Positions 1 through 7,884 of a DNA stretch of 39,490 bases are shown piece by piece. How positions within the stretch are numbered: the stretch's first letter is position 1; every line of letters begins with the position of its first letter. The stretch is taken from positions 1 to 39,490 of the forward strand of contig CAZMVU010000019.1 in assembly GCA_964569295.1 (NCBI GenBank), written 5' to 3'. Below the pieces are notes generated by a model. That model was given only the letters and a program-made list of their open reading frames with translations. It had not been told where the DNA came from and searched no databases. The stretch comes from CAZMVU01 sp964569295 (GTDB lineage Bacteria; Hydrogenedentota; Hydrogenedentia; Hydrogenedentales; JAGMZX01). The position numbers and the translations under genes are program-made.

Positions 1-95
1 CCGTTGGTGCGCCATGGTTCCTATTCGGCTCGCGGGGACGCTCGCCCTCCCTGGGACCTTTGCGTTCTGGGTTGTGGGCGGCGCACGGCAGACGG
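1..95. repeat. Dispersed intergenic repeat, copy 1
   Basis: Read on the minus strand, this stretch carries GCCCACAACCCA (about 67-80) followed by CCCAGGGAGGGCGAGC (about 39-54) and GCGAGCCGA. The same two blocks, in the same order, occur at 34207-34263. The first block recurs at 39443-39462, and the last block recurs at 16624-16645. The region lies outside any supported gene, downstream of the phosphotransferase gene that ends at 224. Function unknown; it looks like a non-coding, REP-like dispersed element. Confidence 0.55.
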
Positions 96-139
96 CCAAA
101 AACTTACGAATACTGTATCACCAAGTCGCACGGCATACG

Positions 140-232
140 GCTAAAGAGTTCCATGTTTTCTTGTTTGACGGTGTTGGTCTTTGTTGGGCTGAAAGAGCAG
201 AAACGGCCTTTCTGGCCGCGCCCCTAGCCCGG
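140..232 (-). repeat. 3'-end repeat with terminator-like hairpin, copy A
   Basis: On the minus strand this starts at the TAG stop of the phosphotransferase gene and runs through a GC hairpin (CGGCC-AGAA-GGCCG) into TTTCTGCTCTTTC, then CAGCCCAACAAAG. A clearly related segment follows the stop of another minus-strand gene at 14415-14505. The hairpin plus T-rich tail fits an intrinsic terminator. The similarity continues well past the T tract, so this is probably a mobile or selected repeat that brings a terminator with it. Confidence 0.55.
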
Positions 233-1153
233 TATGGCGCGGGTGAGCTGCTGGACCTGTTCCTTGTAGCGGCAGGCGGCGGCGGGATTGTGGTTGCGTC
301 CGTGGCGGATGACAATGTACTTCTGGATTTCGTAGAGCAGGTAGAACTGCCGGCGGATTTGCGCGTCGTGCGAATTGTCGCGCGTGCCGCCATACCCTTG
401 CCAGAACGGCGGCAATGACACGCCGCAATAGTCGAGCACGGCGAACTCGATCTCCGGGTCGCCCCACAACGCGCGATCCCAGTCGAGGATACCGGTGAGC
501 CGTCCGCCTTCCACAAGGAGGTTCTGCGCCCAAATGTCCATGTGGAGCAACGAGGCGGGGACATGGCGGTTGAATCGGTGGCGATGGCGCGCGAAAAGGT
601 CGATCATGGCATTCAGTTCGGTATGGGTGTAGTAGCCCTGCTGCGCCACATCTTCCGCGAGTAATTGCCACATCACGGCGAAGGCCTCGGCCCACGAGGG
701 TTGCGGCTCCATAGGGGCGTGCTCGCCCAGGTAGCCGTAGGCGTCGGCGGTGAGCGCATGCACTTGGGCCAGGCAGGCGCCCGCCTCACGCAGAATGGCG
801 TTGATGTCGGCCCCGGCGCACTCGGTGAGCGGGACGCCGGGCATGCGTTTCATGAGCAGGAAATCGCGATCGATGATGTCACGCGAGTCGTCGAATGCGA
901 GGATGCGCGGCACGGGCGCCGTGGTCCTGGCGTGGAGCAGGTTGTGCAAGCCTGGTTCCTGGCGCATCATGCGGCGTTCGTAGAAGCAGAAGACCGCGTC
1001 ATCCGGCGGGGCGATGCGCAACACGAGTTGTTCGCCGCCCGCATCGACATAGAACGAGTCGTTGAACTTGCCCGTCGGGATCGGTGTGAGGGTCATGGCG
1101 CCGGCGAGATCGGGCCGGTGACGGCACACGCACTGTTCGAGGTAGTGCATCAT
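224..1153 (-). CDS. Aminoglycoside phosphotransferase-family (APH/choline kinase-like) small-molecule kinase
   Basis: A 309-aa protein with the protein-kinase-like fold of the APH family. The catalytic-loop motif HMDIWAQN holds His204, Asp206 and Asn211, and the metal-binding segment GILDWDRALWGDPEIE follows about 15 residues later. Family members transfer phosphate from ATP to a hydroxyl of a small molecule (aminoglycoside, choline, homoserine, fructosamine, macrolide). The substrate cannot be read from the sequence. The start codon overlaps the stop of the upstream uridine-kinase-like gene (ATGA, 1150-1153), so translation is probably coupled and the two kinases probably serve one pathway. 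A second in-frame ATG follows directly at 1150. Resistance is less likely than metabolism, given the operon with a nucleoside-type kinase. Family assignment is firm, function open. Confidence 0.85.
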   Translation of the reverse strand: MMHYLEQCVCRHRPDLAGAMTLTPIPTGKFNDSFYVDAGGEQLVLRIAPPDDAVFCFYERRMMRQEPGLHNLLHARTTAPVPRILAFDDSRDIIDRDFLLMKRMPGVPLTECAGADINAILREAGACLAQVHALTADAYGYLGEHAPMEPQPSWAEAFAVMWQLLAEDVAQQGYYTHTELNAMIDLFARHRHRFNRHVPASLLHMDIWAQNLLVEGGRLTGILDWDRALWGDPEIEFAVLDYCGVSLPPFWQGYGGTRDNSHDAQIRRQFYLLYEIQKYIVIRHGRNHNPAAACRYKEQVQQLTRAIPG

Positions 1154-1761
1154 GGCGTGGTGCGCTCCGCAAGGCGGGCGCAGAGCCGCTCCGCAACGCC
1201 GGGCAGCTCGTCCTCCTCATCCACGACGATGTCCGCGTGGCGGCGGGCGGGTTCGACGTAGCGGGCGTGCATGGGCCGCACCGTGCGCAGGTATTGCTCG
1301 ACGACGCTTTGCATAGTGCGGCCGCGCTGCGCGATGTCGCGCTCGAGACGGCGGATAAAGCGCAGATCGGCCGGCAAATCGAGGTAGACCTTGAGGTCGA
1401 AGAGGCGGCGCAGGTTTTCCTCGTGCAGTACATGGATGCCCTCGACAATATAGACGGCATGTGGCTCGATAGGGTGCGTGGCGGCCGCGCGTATATGGCG
1501 GGTGTAGTCGTATCGCGGCGCCTCGACGGCGCGGCCTTCGCGCAACATGCCGAGCTGCGCGATGAGCAGTTCGGTATCGAGGGCGTTGGGGTGATCGTAG
1601 TTCGTGTCGAAACGGCGTTCGAAGGGCAGATGCGCCTGGTCATGGTAGTACCAGTCGTGTTCGATGATGGCCGCACTGGCCGGCATGCGCGCTGCCAGTA
1701 ACTGGGCAAGGGTGGATTTGCCCGCGCCCGCGCCGCCTGCTATGCCGATGCATACTGCCAT
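1150..1761 (-). CDS. udk: Uridine kinase / phosphoribulokinase-family P-loop kinase
   Basis: About 203 aa, close to the usual length of uridine kinase (about 210 aa). The N-terminus has a Walker A loop, GIAGGAGAGKST. It is followed by DWYYHD, the position where Udk carries its substrate-binding aspartate and tyrosines, then FDTNYDHPNALDTELL, a signature shared with Udk, and RRLERDIAQRGR in the lid region. The expected reaction is ATP-dependent phosphorylation of uridine or cytidine, but relatives act on other sugars or nucleosides. I chose ATG at 1761. GGAGG lies 11 nt upstream and the preceding gene stops one base before, while the in-frame ATG at 1773 sits inside that ribosome-binding site. 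Middle gene of a three-gene minus-strand operon. Confidence 0.85.
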   Translation of the reverse strand: MAVCIGIAGGAGAGKSTLAQLLAARMPASAAIIEHDWYYHDQAHLPFERRFDTNYDHPNALDTELLIAQLGMLREGRAVEAPRYDYTRHIRAAATHPIEPHAVYIVEGIHVLHEENLRRLFDLKVYLDLPADLRFIRRLERDIAQRGRTMQSVVEQYLRTVRPMHARYVEPARRHADIVVDEEDELPGVAERLCARLAERTTP

Positions 1762-1762
1762 G

Positions 1763-2356
1763 TCAGGCCACATCCTCCGGGTCGATCGCCCCGTCCATAA
1801 GCGCCTGTGCCTCGGGCGGTATGGAAAGGGCGCGCGCGTGTTCCTGCGCCTGGTCGCTCATCTTGTTCCATGTCTTGCGCAGAATGCCCCGCATCTTGTC
1901 GCGATCAGTCTTGTCGGCAAATGAGGCCAAGTCGTTCTCGAGAAAGACCAGGCATGCGGCGTCTTCGAGCGACTGGCTGTCCGGGTCGTGCTTGATATGC
2001 TTCTTGTTCAGGAGAAAACCAACGCGCGCGATGGTGTCTGCATCGAAGCCGAGGTTTTCGAGAACACCGGCGGTCACCTCGGCGTGGTGGGTATACAGCC
2101 GGCGGCGCCACGCGAGATAACCTTGACGGCCCTCGGGAAACGTGGTGCGCGGAATATCCCACCGCCGGATGTGTTGTGCGCGGCAGGCAATCTCGAGCGC
2201 CTCCGGGGCGTCCGGGCGAAGCTGCGTCAGCCAGCCGGTCATTCGTCGGCCGTAACTCAGTGCCCGGGGTTCTCCCGTTGCGGGCGCCGGGGTTGGGTCT
2301 TGGGCATTCACCGCGTCGATGGCCGTCAGCGCGCGTTTGAGGCGATCATCGTGCAT
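1763..2356 (-). CDS. DUF4202 domain protein
   Basis: A 197-aa cytosolic protein that I recognise as DUF4202 from its overall pattern. Landmarks are an N-terminal IDAVNAQDP segment, WDIPRTTFPEGRQGYLAWRRRLYTHHAE, a helix with LLNKKHIKHDPDSQSLEDAACLVFLE, and a C-terminal region rich in charged helices. The conserved His and Asp residues in THHAE and KHDPDSQ resemble the metal-binding pattern of HD-type hydrolases, but I cannot assign a reaction. It is the first gene of the operon with the uridine-kinase-like and APH-like kinases. Its stop lies one base before the next start, so a role in the same pathway is likely. No clear Shine-Dalgarno precedes the ATG at 2356. Confidence 0.75.
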   Translation of the reverse strand: MHDDRLKRALTAIDAVNAQDPTPAPATGEPRALSYGRRMTGWLTQLRPDAPEALEIACRAQHIRRWDIPRTTFPEGRQGYLAWRRRLYTHHAEVTAGVLENLGFDADTIARVGFLLNKKHIKHDPDSQSLEDAACLVFLENDLASFADKTDRDKMRGILRKTWNKMSDQAQEHARALSIPPEAQALMDGAIDPEDVA

Positions 2357-2703
2357 ACCGGGGAGAATACGCCCTCAACGCAATAGGGCGCAAATGGGAA
2401 ACGTTTTTGCCAGATGCGCGGCGCGAGTCTGCGCGTGTACCGCACCAGTACTCGACGACTGCGCACAGGCGCACGCTACTGGGAGTTTCGCCTTCTTCCA
2501 CCCACTGCGTGCGGATCAGCGCCGGCAAGCGATTGTAACCGGCCCGTTATGGTATGCAACGAAAGTTATTGGGGCGGGCATTATGCGCGGCGGCCCGGTT
2601 TTCTGGCAGGGCGTCACTTGGTTGATAGTCCATGTGCAATCCGCTATCTTGACCCGCACGTATGTTTTTCCACGCTACACCAAATCTTGCGGGAGGTTTT
2701 CTG
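2357..2703. other. Divergent intergenic region between DUF4202 and rhamnosidase genes
   Basis: A 347-bp region without a convincing gene. It holds the rhamnosidase promoter (2622-2650) and ribosome-binding site (GGGAGG near 2690), and presumably the promoter of the minus-strand operon, which I could not place. No clear operator palindrome or terminator is visible. Confidence 0.5.
2622..2650 (+). promoter_or_regulatory. Predicted sigma70-type promoter of the rhamnosidase gene
   Basis: TTGATA at 2622-2627 and TATCTT at 2645-2650 are separated by exactly 17 bp. They point toward the ATG at 2704, leaving a leader of about 45 nt. Pattern recognition only; no transcription data. Confidence 0.5.
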
Positions 2704-5388
2704 ATGCTGCGCTTCGTCTTACTGCTTCTGGCCTGTTCCCTGCTCACGATGCCCTGCGCGTTGGCTCAGGAGGCGCCCCGTGCCACACGCCTCACCTGTG
2801 AATACCGGGCGAACCCGATCGGCGTCGACACCGAAGCGCCGCGGTTCAGTTGGGTCTTCCATAGTGATCGCACCGGCGCAACCCAGACCGCCTACCAGAT
2901 ACTCGTCGCCCTGGCCGCCGAGCAGCTCGACGCCCAGGAGGGCGCCCTGTGGGACTCGGGCAAGGTGGACTCGGGAGAAACGGTGCTGGCGCCCTATGCG
3001 GGTGAACCGCTGCCGGAAGACCGCCGGTGCTACTGGCAGGTGCGCGTGTGGGACGACGCGGGCACGCCTTCGCAATGGAGCGCCCGTGCCCACTTCACCA
3101 CGGGCATCGCAAAGAAGGGCGGCGCTCTCGAGAGCAGCCAGTTTACCTACGTGGGCATGAATCCGGAGGAGGGGAACCCCGAGTTTCCATGGTTGCGGCA
3201 CACGCTGTCCATCGACAATCTGGTGGGCGTGCTCGCCGTGCGGTTGCATGTGAACTCGCTGGGGTTCCACGAGGTTTGGGTGAACGATCGCCGTATCGAG
3301 CAGGGGCCGCTCATGCCCGCGCCCTCGCAGTTCGACAAACGATCGTTCTATATCACCCATGACATCACACCCTATGTGAACAAGGGCGAGAACGTCATCG
3401 GCTTGTGGCTTGGCCAGGGGTGGTATTTCCCCGGCTTGCCCGGCGTGGTGCATGAGGGACCGCTGGCCGGCGCGATTGTCGAGGTGGTCACCGCCGATGG
3501 CGCGCGCACCCTCCCGCTCGACGCCGAAGGCTGGAAAGCGCACCCGAGCAACATCCGCCGCATCGGCGAGTGGCGATCGGGGCGTTATGGCGGCGAACGC
3601 GTGGACTCGCGCGATTACCCGCCCGGCTGGAGTGCGCCCGGCTTCGACGACCGCGGCTGGGCACAGGCCGTGGTAGCCGATGTGCCGGAACACACGGTCA
3701 CCGCCCAGGAAGCCGAACCCAACCGGGTGGTGCGAACCTTCGCGCCGAAACATGTCACCTATGACGGCGAAGGCACCTGGTTGGTGGACTTCGGTACGAA
3801 CCTCGCCGGTTGGTTCGTGATGACCTTCGAGAATCTGGAGCCGGGCCAGCGGGTACACATGGAGTTCGGCGATCAGCTCGACGGCCGGGAACTCAAGACG
3901 TTCTCGCAGCAGAGTGTCTACATCGGGCGCGGTGAGCCGGGCGAGTTCTTCCGGAACAAGTTTAACTACCACGCCTTCCGTTATGTGCGCATCCAGGGGA
4001 TCGAAGAGCGGCCGGATCCGGAGAGCATGAGCGCATCGCTCATTCGCACGGACCACCCGGTCTTTGCGTCGTTCGCCTGCTCGAACCCGCTGCTGAACGA
4101 TATTCACAACATGGTGCACTACACCCTCGAATGCCTCAGCCTCGGCGCCTACCTCGTGGATTGTCCGCACATCGAGCGGCTCGGCTACGGCGGCGACGGC
4201 CAGGCCAGCACGCCCACAGCGCTCACCCTCTTCAACATGGGCGCGCTCTACACCACTTGGATGAACCACTGGCGCGATTGCCAGCGGCCGGACGGCGGCC
4301 TGCCGCATACGGCGCCGAACCCCTATCAGGCGGGTGGCGGCCCCTACTGGTGCGCGTTCTCCATCGCCGCGCCCTGGCATATGTATGTCCACTACAATGA
4401 CGTGCGCGCCCTCGAAACCAACTACCCCATGATGCAGCTATGGCTCGATGGCTATGTAGCGGACAACGCCCGCGACGACGGGCTGCTCTTCGGCTGGAAG
4501 GAGGAGGACTACCGCAACTGGTACCTTGGCGATTGGGCGCGCCCGAAGCGCGACGAGGGCGATCTCGAACGCTCGACACACCTCGTGAACAACTGCGTCA
4601 TCGTGCAGTGCCACGACCGCATGGCGAAGATCGCGAAGGTTCTCGGCAAGGAGGAAGACGCCGAGCGCTATGCAAGACAAACGGAAGAACTGCGCAAGAA
4701 GGTCCACGCCGAATTCTGGCACGACGGCACCTACGCCGACGACACCCAGATCGATCTGGCCTACCCGCTGCTCGTGGGCGTGGTGCCGGATGACCTCGAG
4801 GAGGCGGTCGAGGAACGCCTCGCGAAGCACATTCTCGAAGAGAACGACGGCCACCTCGTCGCCGGGCTCGTGGGGGTGCCCATCGTGACCACGGCCCTGC
4901 TCGAGCGTGGACGGAGTGATGTCGTGTTCGCATACCTCAATCAGCGTGACTTCCCGAGTTATGGCCACATGCTCGAGAGCGGCGCGACCACCACCTGGGA
5001 ACACTGGGGCGGCGACCGCTCGCACATCCACAACTGCTACAACGCGGTGGGTATGTGGTTCTACCGCGCGCTGGCGGGCATCCGTCCGATCGAGGACGCG
5101 CCGGCGTTCAAACGGTTCGTCTTGAAACCCGAGCTCGTGGGCGATATCACCTGGGTCAACGCGCGCCAGGACACCCTGCGCGGCGCCATCGAGAGTGCGT
5201 GGGAGATCAAGGACGGCGCCTTCCACTGGCGCATCGCCGTCCCGGCGAACACCACCGCGGAGGTCTACGTGCCCGCAAAGAGCAAGGAGGATGTGGCGGC
5301 CGACGGCCTCAGCTTCCTGCGCATGGAAGACGGCCGTGCGGTCTTCGAGGCGGGGGGCGGCGAATACAAAATTGAAGCGGCAATGTAA
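2704..5388 (+). CDS. Secreted GH78 alpha-L-rhamnosidase
   Basis: An 894-aa protein beginning with a signal peptide (MLRFVLLLLACSLL...ALA|QE). It is built like family GH78: N-terminal fibronectin-like and jelly-roll domains, then an (alpha/alpha)6 barrel and a C-terminal beta domain. The catalytic region has DCPHIERLGYGGD with Asp486, Glu491 and Asp498, matching the spacing of the essential residues in characterised bacterial rhamnosidases. TTTWEHWGG holds Glu766, the position of the second catalytic carboxylate. It should release terminal alpha-L-rhamnose from polysaccharides or glycosides outside the cytoplasm. I chose ATG 2704 over the upstream in-frame ATG at 2662 because it starts the signal peptide and follows GGGAGG. 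A sulfotransferase gene follows 111 bp downstream. Confidence 0.93.
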   Translation: MLRFVLLLLACSLLTMPCALAQEAPRATRLTCEYRANPIGVDTEAPRFSWVFHSDRTGATQTAYQILVALAAEQLDAQEGALWDSGKVDSGETVLAPYAGEPLPEDRRCYWQVRVWDDAGTPSQWSARAHFTTGIAKKGGALESSQFTYVGMNPEEGNPEFPWLRHTLSIDNLVGVLAVRLHVNSLGFHEVWVNDRRIEQGPLMPAPSQFDKRSFYITHDITPYVNKGENVIGLWLGQGWYFPGLPGVVHEGPLAGAIVEVVTADGARTLPLDAEGWKAHPSNIRRIGEWRSGRYGGERVDSRDYPPGWSAPGFDDRGWAQAVVADVPEHTVTAQEAEPNRVVRTFAPKHVTYDGEGTWLVDFGTNLAGWFVMTFENLEPGQRVHMEFGDQLDGRELKTFSQQSVYIGRGEPGEFFRNKFNYHAFRYVRIQGIEERPDPESMSASLIRTDHPVFASFACSNPLLNDIHNMVHYTLECLSLGAYLVDCPHIERLGYGGDGQASTPTALTLFNMGALYTTWMNHWRDCQRPDGGLPHTAPNPYQAGGGPYWCAFSIAAPWHMYVHYNDVRALETNYPMMQLWLDGYVADNARDDGLLFGWKEEDYRNWYLGDWARPKRDEGDLERSTHLVNNCVIVQCHDRMAKIAKVLGKEEDAERYARQTEELRKKVHAEFWHDGTYADDTQIDLAYPLLVGVVPDDLEEAVEERLAKHILEENDGHLVAGLVGVPIVTTALLERGRSDVVFAYLNQRDFPSYGHMLESGATTTWEHWGGDRSHIHNCYNAVGMWFYRALAGIRPIEDAPAFKRFVLKPELVGDITWVNARQDTLRGAIESAWEIKDGAFHWRIAVPANTTAEVYVPAKSKEDVAADGLSFLRMEDGRAVFEAGGGEYKIEAAM

Positions 5389-5440
5389 GAAAGGCACCAA
5401 GAAGGGAGAGGCGTTGCCCCGAACGTCCTCTTGTTATGCC

Positions 5441-5454
5441 CGGTCTCCCGACCG
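5441..5454. repeat. Small perfect hairpin in rhamnosidase-sulfotransferase gap
   Basis: CGGTC-TCCC-GACCG forms a 5-bp stem with a 4-nt loop between the two plus-strand genes. It has no T tract, so it is not a standard intrinsic terminator. It may be an mRNA processing or partial attenuation site, or part of a dispersed repeat. Confidence 0.3.
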
Positions 5455-5499
5455 CGCCACCTCGCTGACCGAAGGCCGCCAAACCAAGGAGCGCACAAC

Positions 5500-6678
5500 G
5501 TGAAGTACTATGGCTGGGGCCTCTACTTCCGCCTTGTCTGGCGCACGCTTACGGCCGGCCGCGACAGCTTTGGGCGGTGGACATGGCGGCGCCTGCTTAT
5601 CATGCCATGGTTCATGCCGCTCTTCGGTCTACTGCAACTGGAGCACCGGCTGTGCTTCCTGCTCGATGACATTTTTTTTCGCGGTTACCGGAACATCGCG
5701 GTGAAGGAGCCGGTGTTCATCATCGGCATACCCCGCAGCGGCACGACCTTCCTGCACCGGTGCCTCAGCCGCGACGATCGCTTCACCCTCTTCACCACGT
5801 GGGAGCTGATTCTTGCGCCCTCCATCACGCAGCGCAAAGTATACCGCGTCCTCGGCCGGATCGACCGGCTCTTCGGGCGCCCGTTCCAGCGGCTCATTCT
5901 TCTCATCGAGTCGCACCTGCTCAACGAGATGAACCGCATGCACGAGACCGGGCTTTACGAAACGGAAGAGGACTTTCAACTCTTCAACCCGATCTTTTCC
6001 TGCATCTTGTTGCTGGTGCCGTTTCCATTTCCAGATTTACTCTACCCCCTTGCACGGTTCGACACCGAGATTCCGGCAGACCAACGCCAGCATATCATGC
6101 GGTTCCACCGCCGTTGCTTGCAGCGTCACCTCTATGTGCATGGCGCGGACAAGCGCATCCTTTCGAAGAATCCGACTTTCAGCACCATGGTCGAAGGCCT
6201 GCGCGAAACCTACCCGGATGCGCACATCGCCTGTTGCGTGCGCCGCCCGGACGAGGCGCTTGTGTCCATGCTCAGCCTCGTCTCCTACTTCTGGCAGGTC
6301 TTCGGCAATGCGAAGCGCGGCCACGATTTCCGCGACATAGTGCTCGATCTGGCCGCGGCTTTCTACCGCCACCCAATGGAACGGCTGCCCGCATGGCCCC
6401 CCGAGCGCGCCCAGTTTGTGCGCTACGACGACCTCGCGAAGGCCCCGGGCGATACCGTGCGTGGCATGTATGACCACTTCGGACTCGATGTGCCCCCTGC
6501 GCTCGAGGAATATCTCGCCGAACTCGATGCGAAAGCCGCCTCGTACCGCAGTCCGCACAAGTACGCCCCGGAAAACTTTGACCTCACGGCGCAACAGATT
6601 TACCAAGACTTCAAAGACGTCTACGAACGCTTCGATTTTTCACCGCCGGATGGACATGAAGAGGCGGACAAGGTATAA
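5500..6678 (+). CDS. Sulfotransferase-family protein (PAPS-dependent type)
   Basis: A 392-aa protein with the 5'-phosphosulfate-binding loop PVFIIGIPRSGTTFLH at residues 71-86. Downstream is KRILSKNPTFS, which fits the region that contacts the 3'-phosphate of PAPS in this superfamily. Members move a sulfuryl group from PAPS to a hydroxyl or amine of a sugar, lipid or peptide; the acceptor here is unknown. The N-terminal 60 residues hold hydrophobic segments (LLIMPWFMPLFGLL), so membrane association is possible. I chose the GTG at 5500 because AAGGAG lies 8 nt upstream and no comparable signal precedes the in-frame ATG at 5431. It follows the rhamnosidase in the same direction and may be co-transcribed with it. 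Confidence 0.8.
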   Translation: MKYYGWGLYFRLVWRTLTAGRDSFGRWTWRRLLIMPWFMPLFGLLQLEHRLCFLLDDIFFRGYRNIAVKEPVFIIGIPRSGTTFLHRCLSRDDRFTLFTTWELILAPSITQRKVYRVLGRIDRLFGRPFQRLILLIESHLLNEMNRMHETGLYETEEDFQLFNPIFSCILLLVPFPFPDLLYPLARFDTEIPADQRQHIMRFHRRCLQRHLYVHGADKRILSKNPTFSTMVEGLRETYPDAHIACCVRRPDEALVSMLSLVSYFWQVFGNAKRGHDFRDIVLDLAAAFYRHPMERLPAWPPERAQFVRYDDLAKAPGDTVRGMYDHFGLDVPPALEEYLAELDAKAASYRSPHKYAPENFDLTAQQIYQDFKDVYERFDFSPPDGHEEADKV

Positions 6679-6743
6679 CACGGCGTGCGTTTTATGGGGC
6701 GCGCCATAGCGCCGAAGGCACCAACCTGGTGGGAGTAGTAGTC

Positions 6744-7718
6744 ATGATAAAGACACGAATCACGGAAATGCTGGGCATCGACTACCCGATCCTCATGGGC
6801 GGTATGCAATGGCTTGCGAAGGCGGAGCTTGTTTCAGCGGTGTCGAACGCCGGCGGCTGCGGCTTCATCACTGCGGTGTCCTTCGCTTATCCGCGCGAGC
6901 TGCGCGATGAAATCAAAAAAACCCGTGACTTGACGGAAAAGCCGTTCGGCGTCAATATCTCGATGCTTCCCGCCATGATGCCCGGGGACCAGACCGACGC
7001 GTTCATGGACGTCGTGTGCGAAGAGCAGGTGCCCGTCGTCGAGACGGCCGGCCGCAACCCCGAGCCCTACGTCGAGAAGCTGCATGGCGCCGGCGTGAAG
7101 CTCATCCACAAGGTGCCGGCCGTGCGCTTCGCGAAGAAGGCGGAGAGCGTCGGGGTCGATGCGGTGACCGTCGTTGGCTTCGAGTGCGGCGGACACCCCG
7201 GCATGGACGATGTGCCCTCGCTCATCCTCATTCCGAAGGTAGCCGATACGCTCAATATCCCGATCATCGCGGCGGGCGGTTTCTGCGATGGCCGGAGTCT
7301 CGTGGCCGCGCTCGCCCTTGGCGCCGATGCCGTGCTCATGGGCACGCGGTTCATGGCGTCCGCCGAGAGCCCGATGCACGACAATTTCAAGCAGTGGATG
7401 ATCGGCGCAAACGAGACCGACACCATGATCGTCGAGCGGTCGATACGCAATGCGGCGCGCATCATCAAGAACGAGGCGGCGGAGACCGTGGCGCGCATGG
7501 AGGCCGAGGGCGCCACGCTCGACGAGCTGATCCCGGTCATCAGCGGGAAAGTCGGCCGCGAGGCCTACCTCAGCGGCGACATCAACATGGGCACCATCGC
7601 CTGCGGCCAGGTGGTCGGCCGGATAAACGAGATCAAAACCTGCAAACAAATCATCGAAGACACAGTCGCCGAAGCCAAAGAGGCCCTGGGCAAGCTGCAC
7701 GCCATCTGGGACGGCTGA
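6744..7718 (+). CDS. Nitronate monooxygenase / enoyl-ACP reductase II (FabK)-family flavoprotein
   Basis: A 324-aa FMN-dependent TIM-barrel protein. Visible landmarks are YPILMGGMQWLA at the N-terminus, FGVNISML at about 68-75, FECGGHPG with His151, IPIIAAGGF at 172-180, and GADAVLMGTRF at 193-203. These are the FMN phosphate-binding and catalytic-histidine regions of the 2-nitropropane dioxygenase-like family. The family contains nitronate monooxygenases, which oxidise nitronates to carbonyl compounds and nitrite, and FabK, the last step of fatty-acid elongation; sequence by eye does not separate them. ATG 6744 has GGGAG 8 nt upstream and is preferred over the GTG at 6729. No fatty-acid genes are adjacent, so FabK is not favoured by context. 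Confidence 0.82.
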   Translation: MIKTRITEMLGIDYPILMGGMQWLAKAELVSAVSNAGGCGFITAVSFAYPRELRDEIKKTRDLTEKPFGVNISMLPAMMPGDQTDAFMDVVCEEQVPVVETAGRNPEPYVEKLHGAGVKLIHKVPAVRFAKKAESVGVDAVTVVGFECGGHPGMDDVPSLILIPKVADTLNIPIIAAGGFCDGRSLVAALALGADAVLMGTRFMASAESPMHDNFKQWMIGANETDTMIVERSIRNAARIIKNEAAETVARMEAEGATLDELIPVISGKVGREAYLSGDINMGTIACGQVVGRINEIKTCKQIIEDTVAEAKEALGKLHAIWDG

Positions 7719-7884
7719 GCAGGCGCGGTACAACGCCGTGCCAAGGGCGCGCTTTTCCGCCGCAGAGGCGGCCGTTACCGTTGACGTCTTAACCGAGGGC
7801 GCTGCTCGGATCCAATCGCCACGGGGCCTGGGGACGCGCCGGCGCAATGCCAGGCGCTTCTTCAACACGCGTACAGAACCGCGT

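Noticed and set aside
2719..4392. 557-codon open frame on the minus strand
   Set aside because: Antisense to the rhamnosidase gene, whose signal peptide and catalytic motifs are unmistakable.
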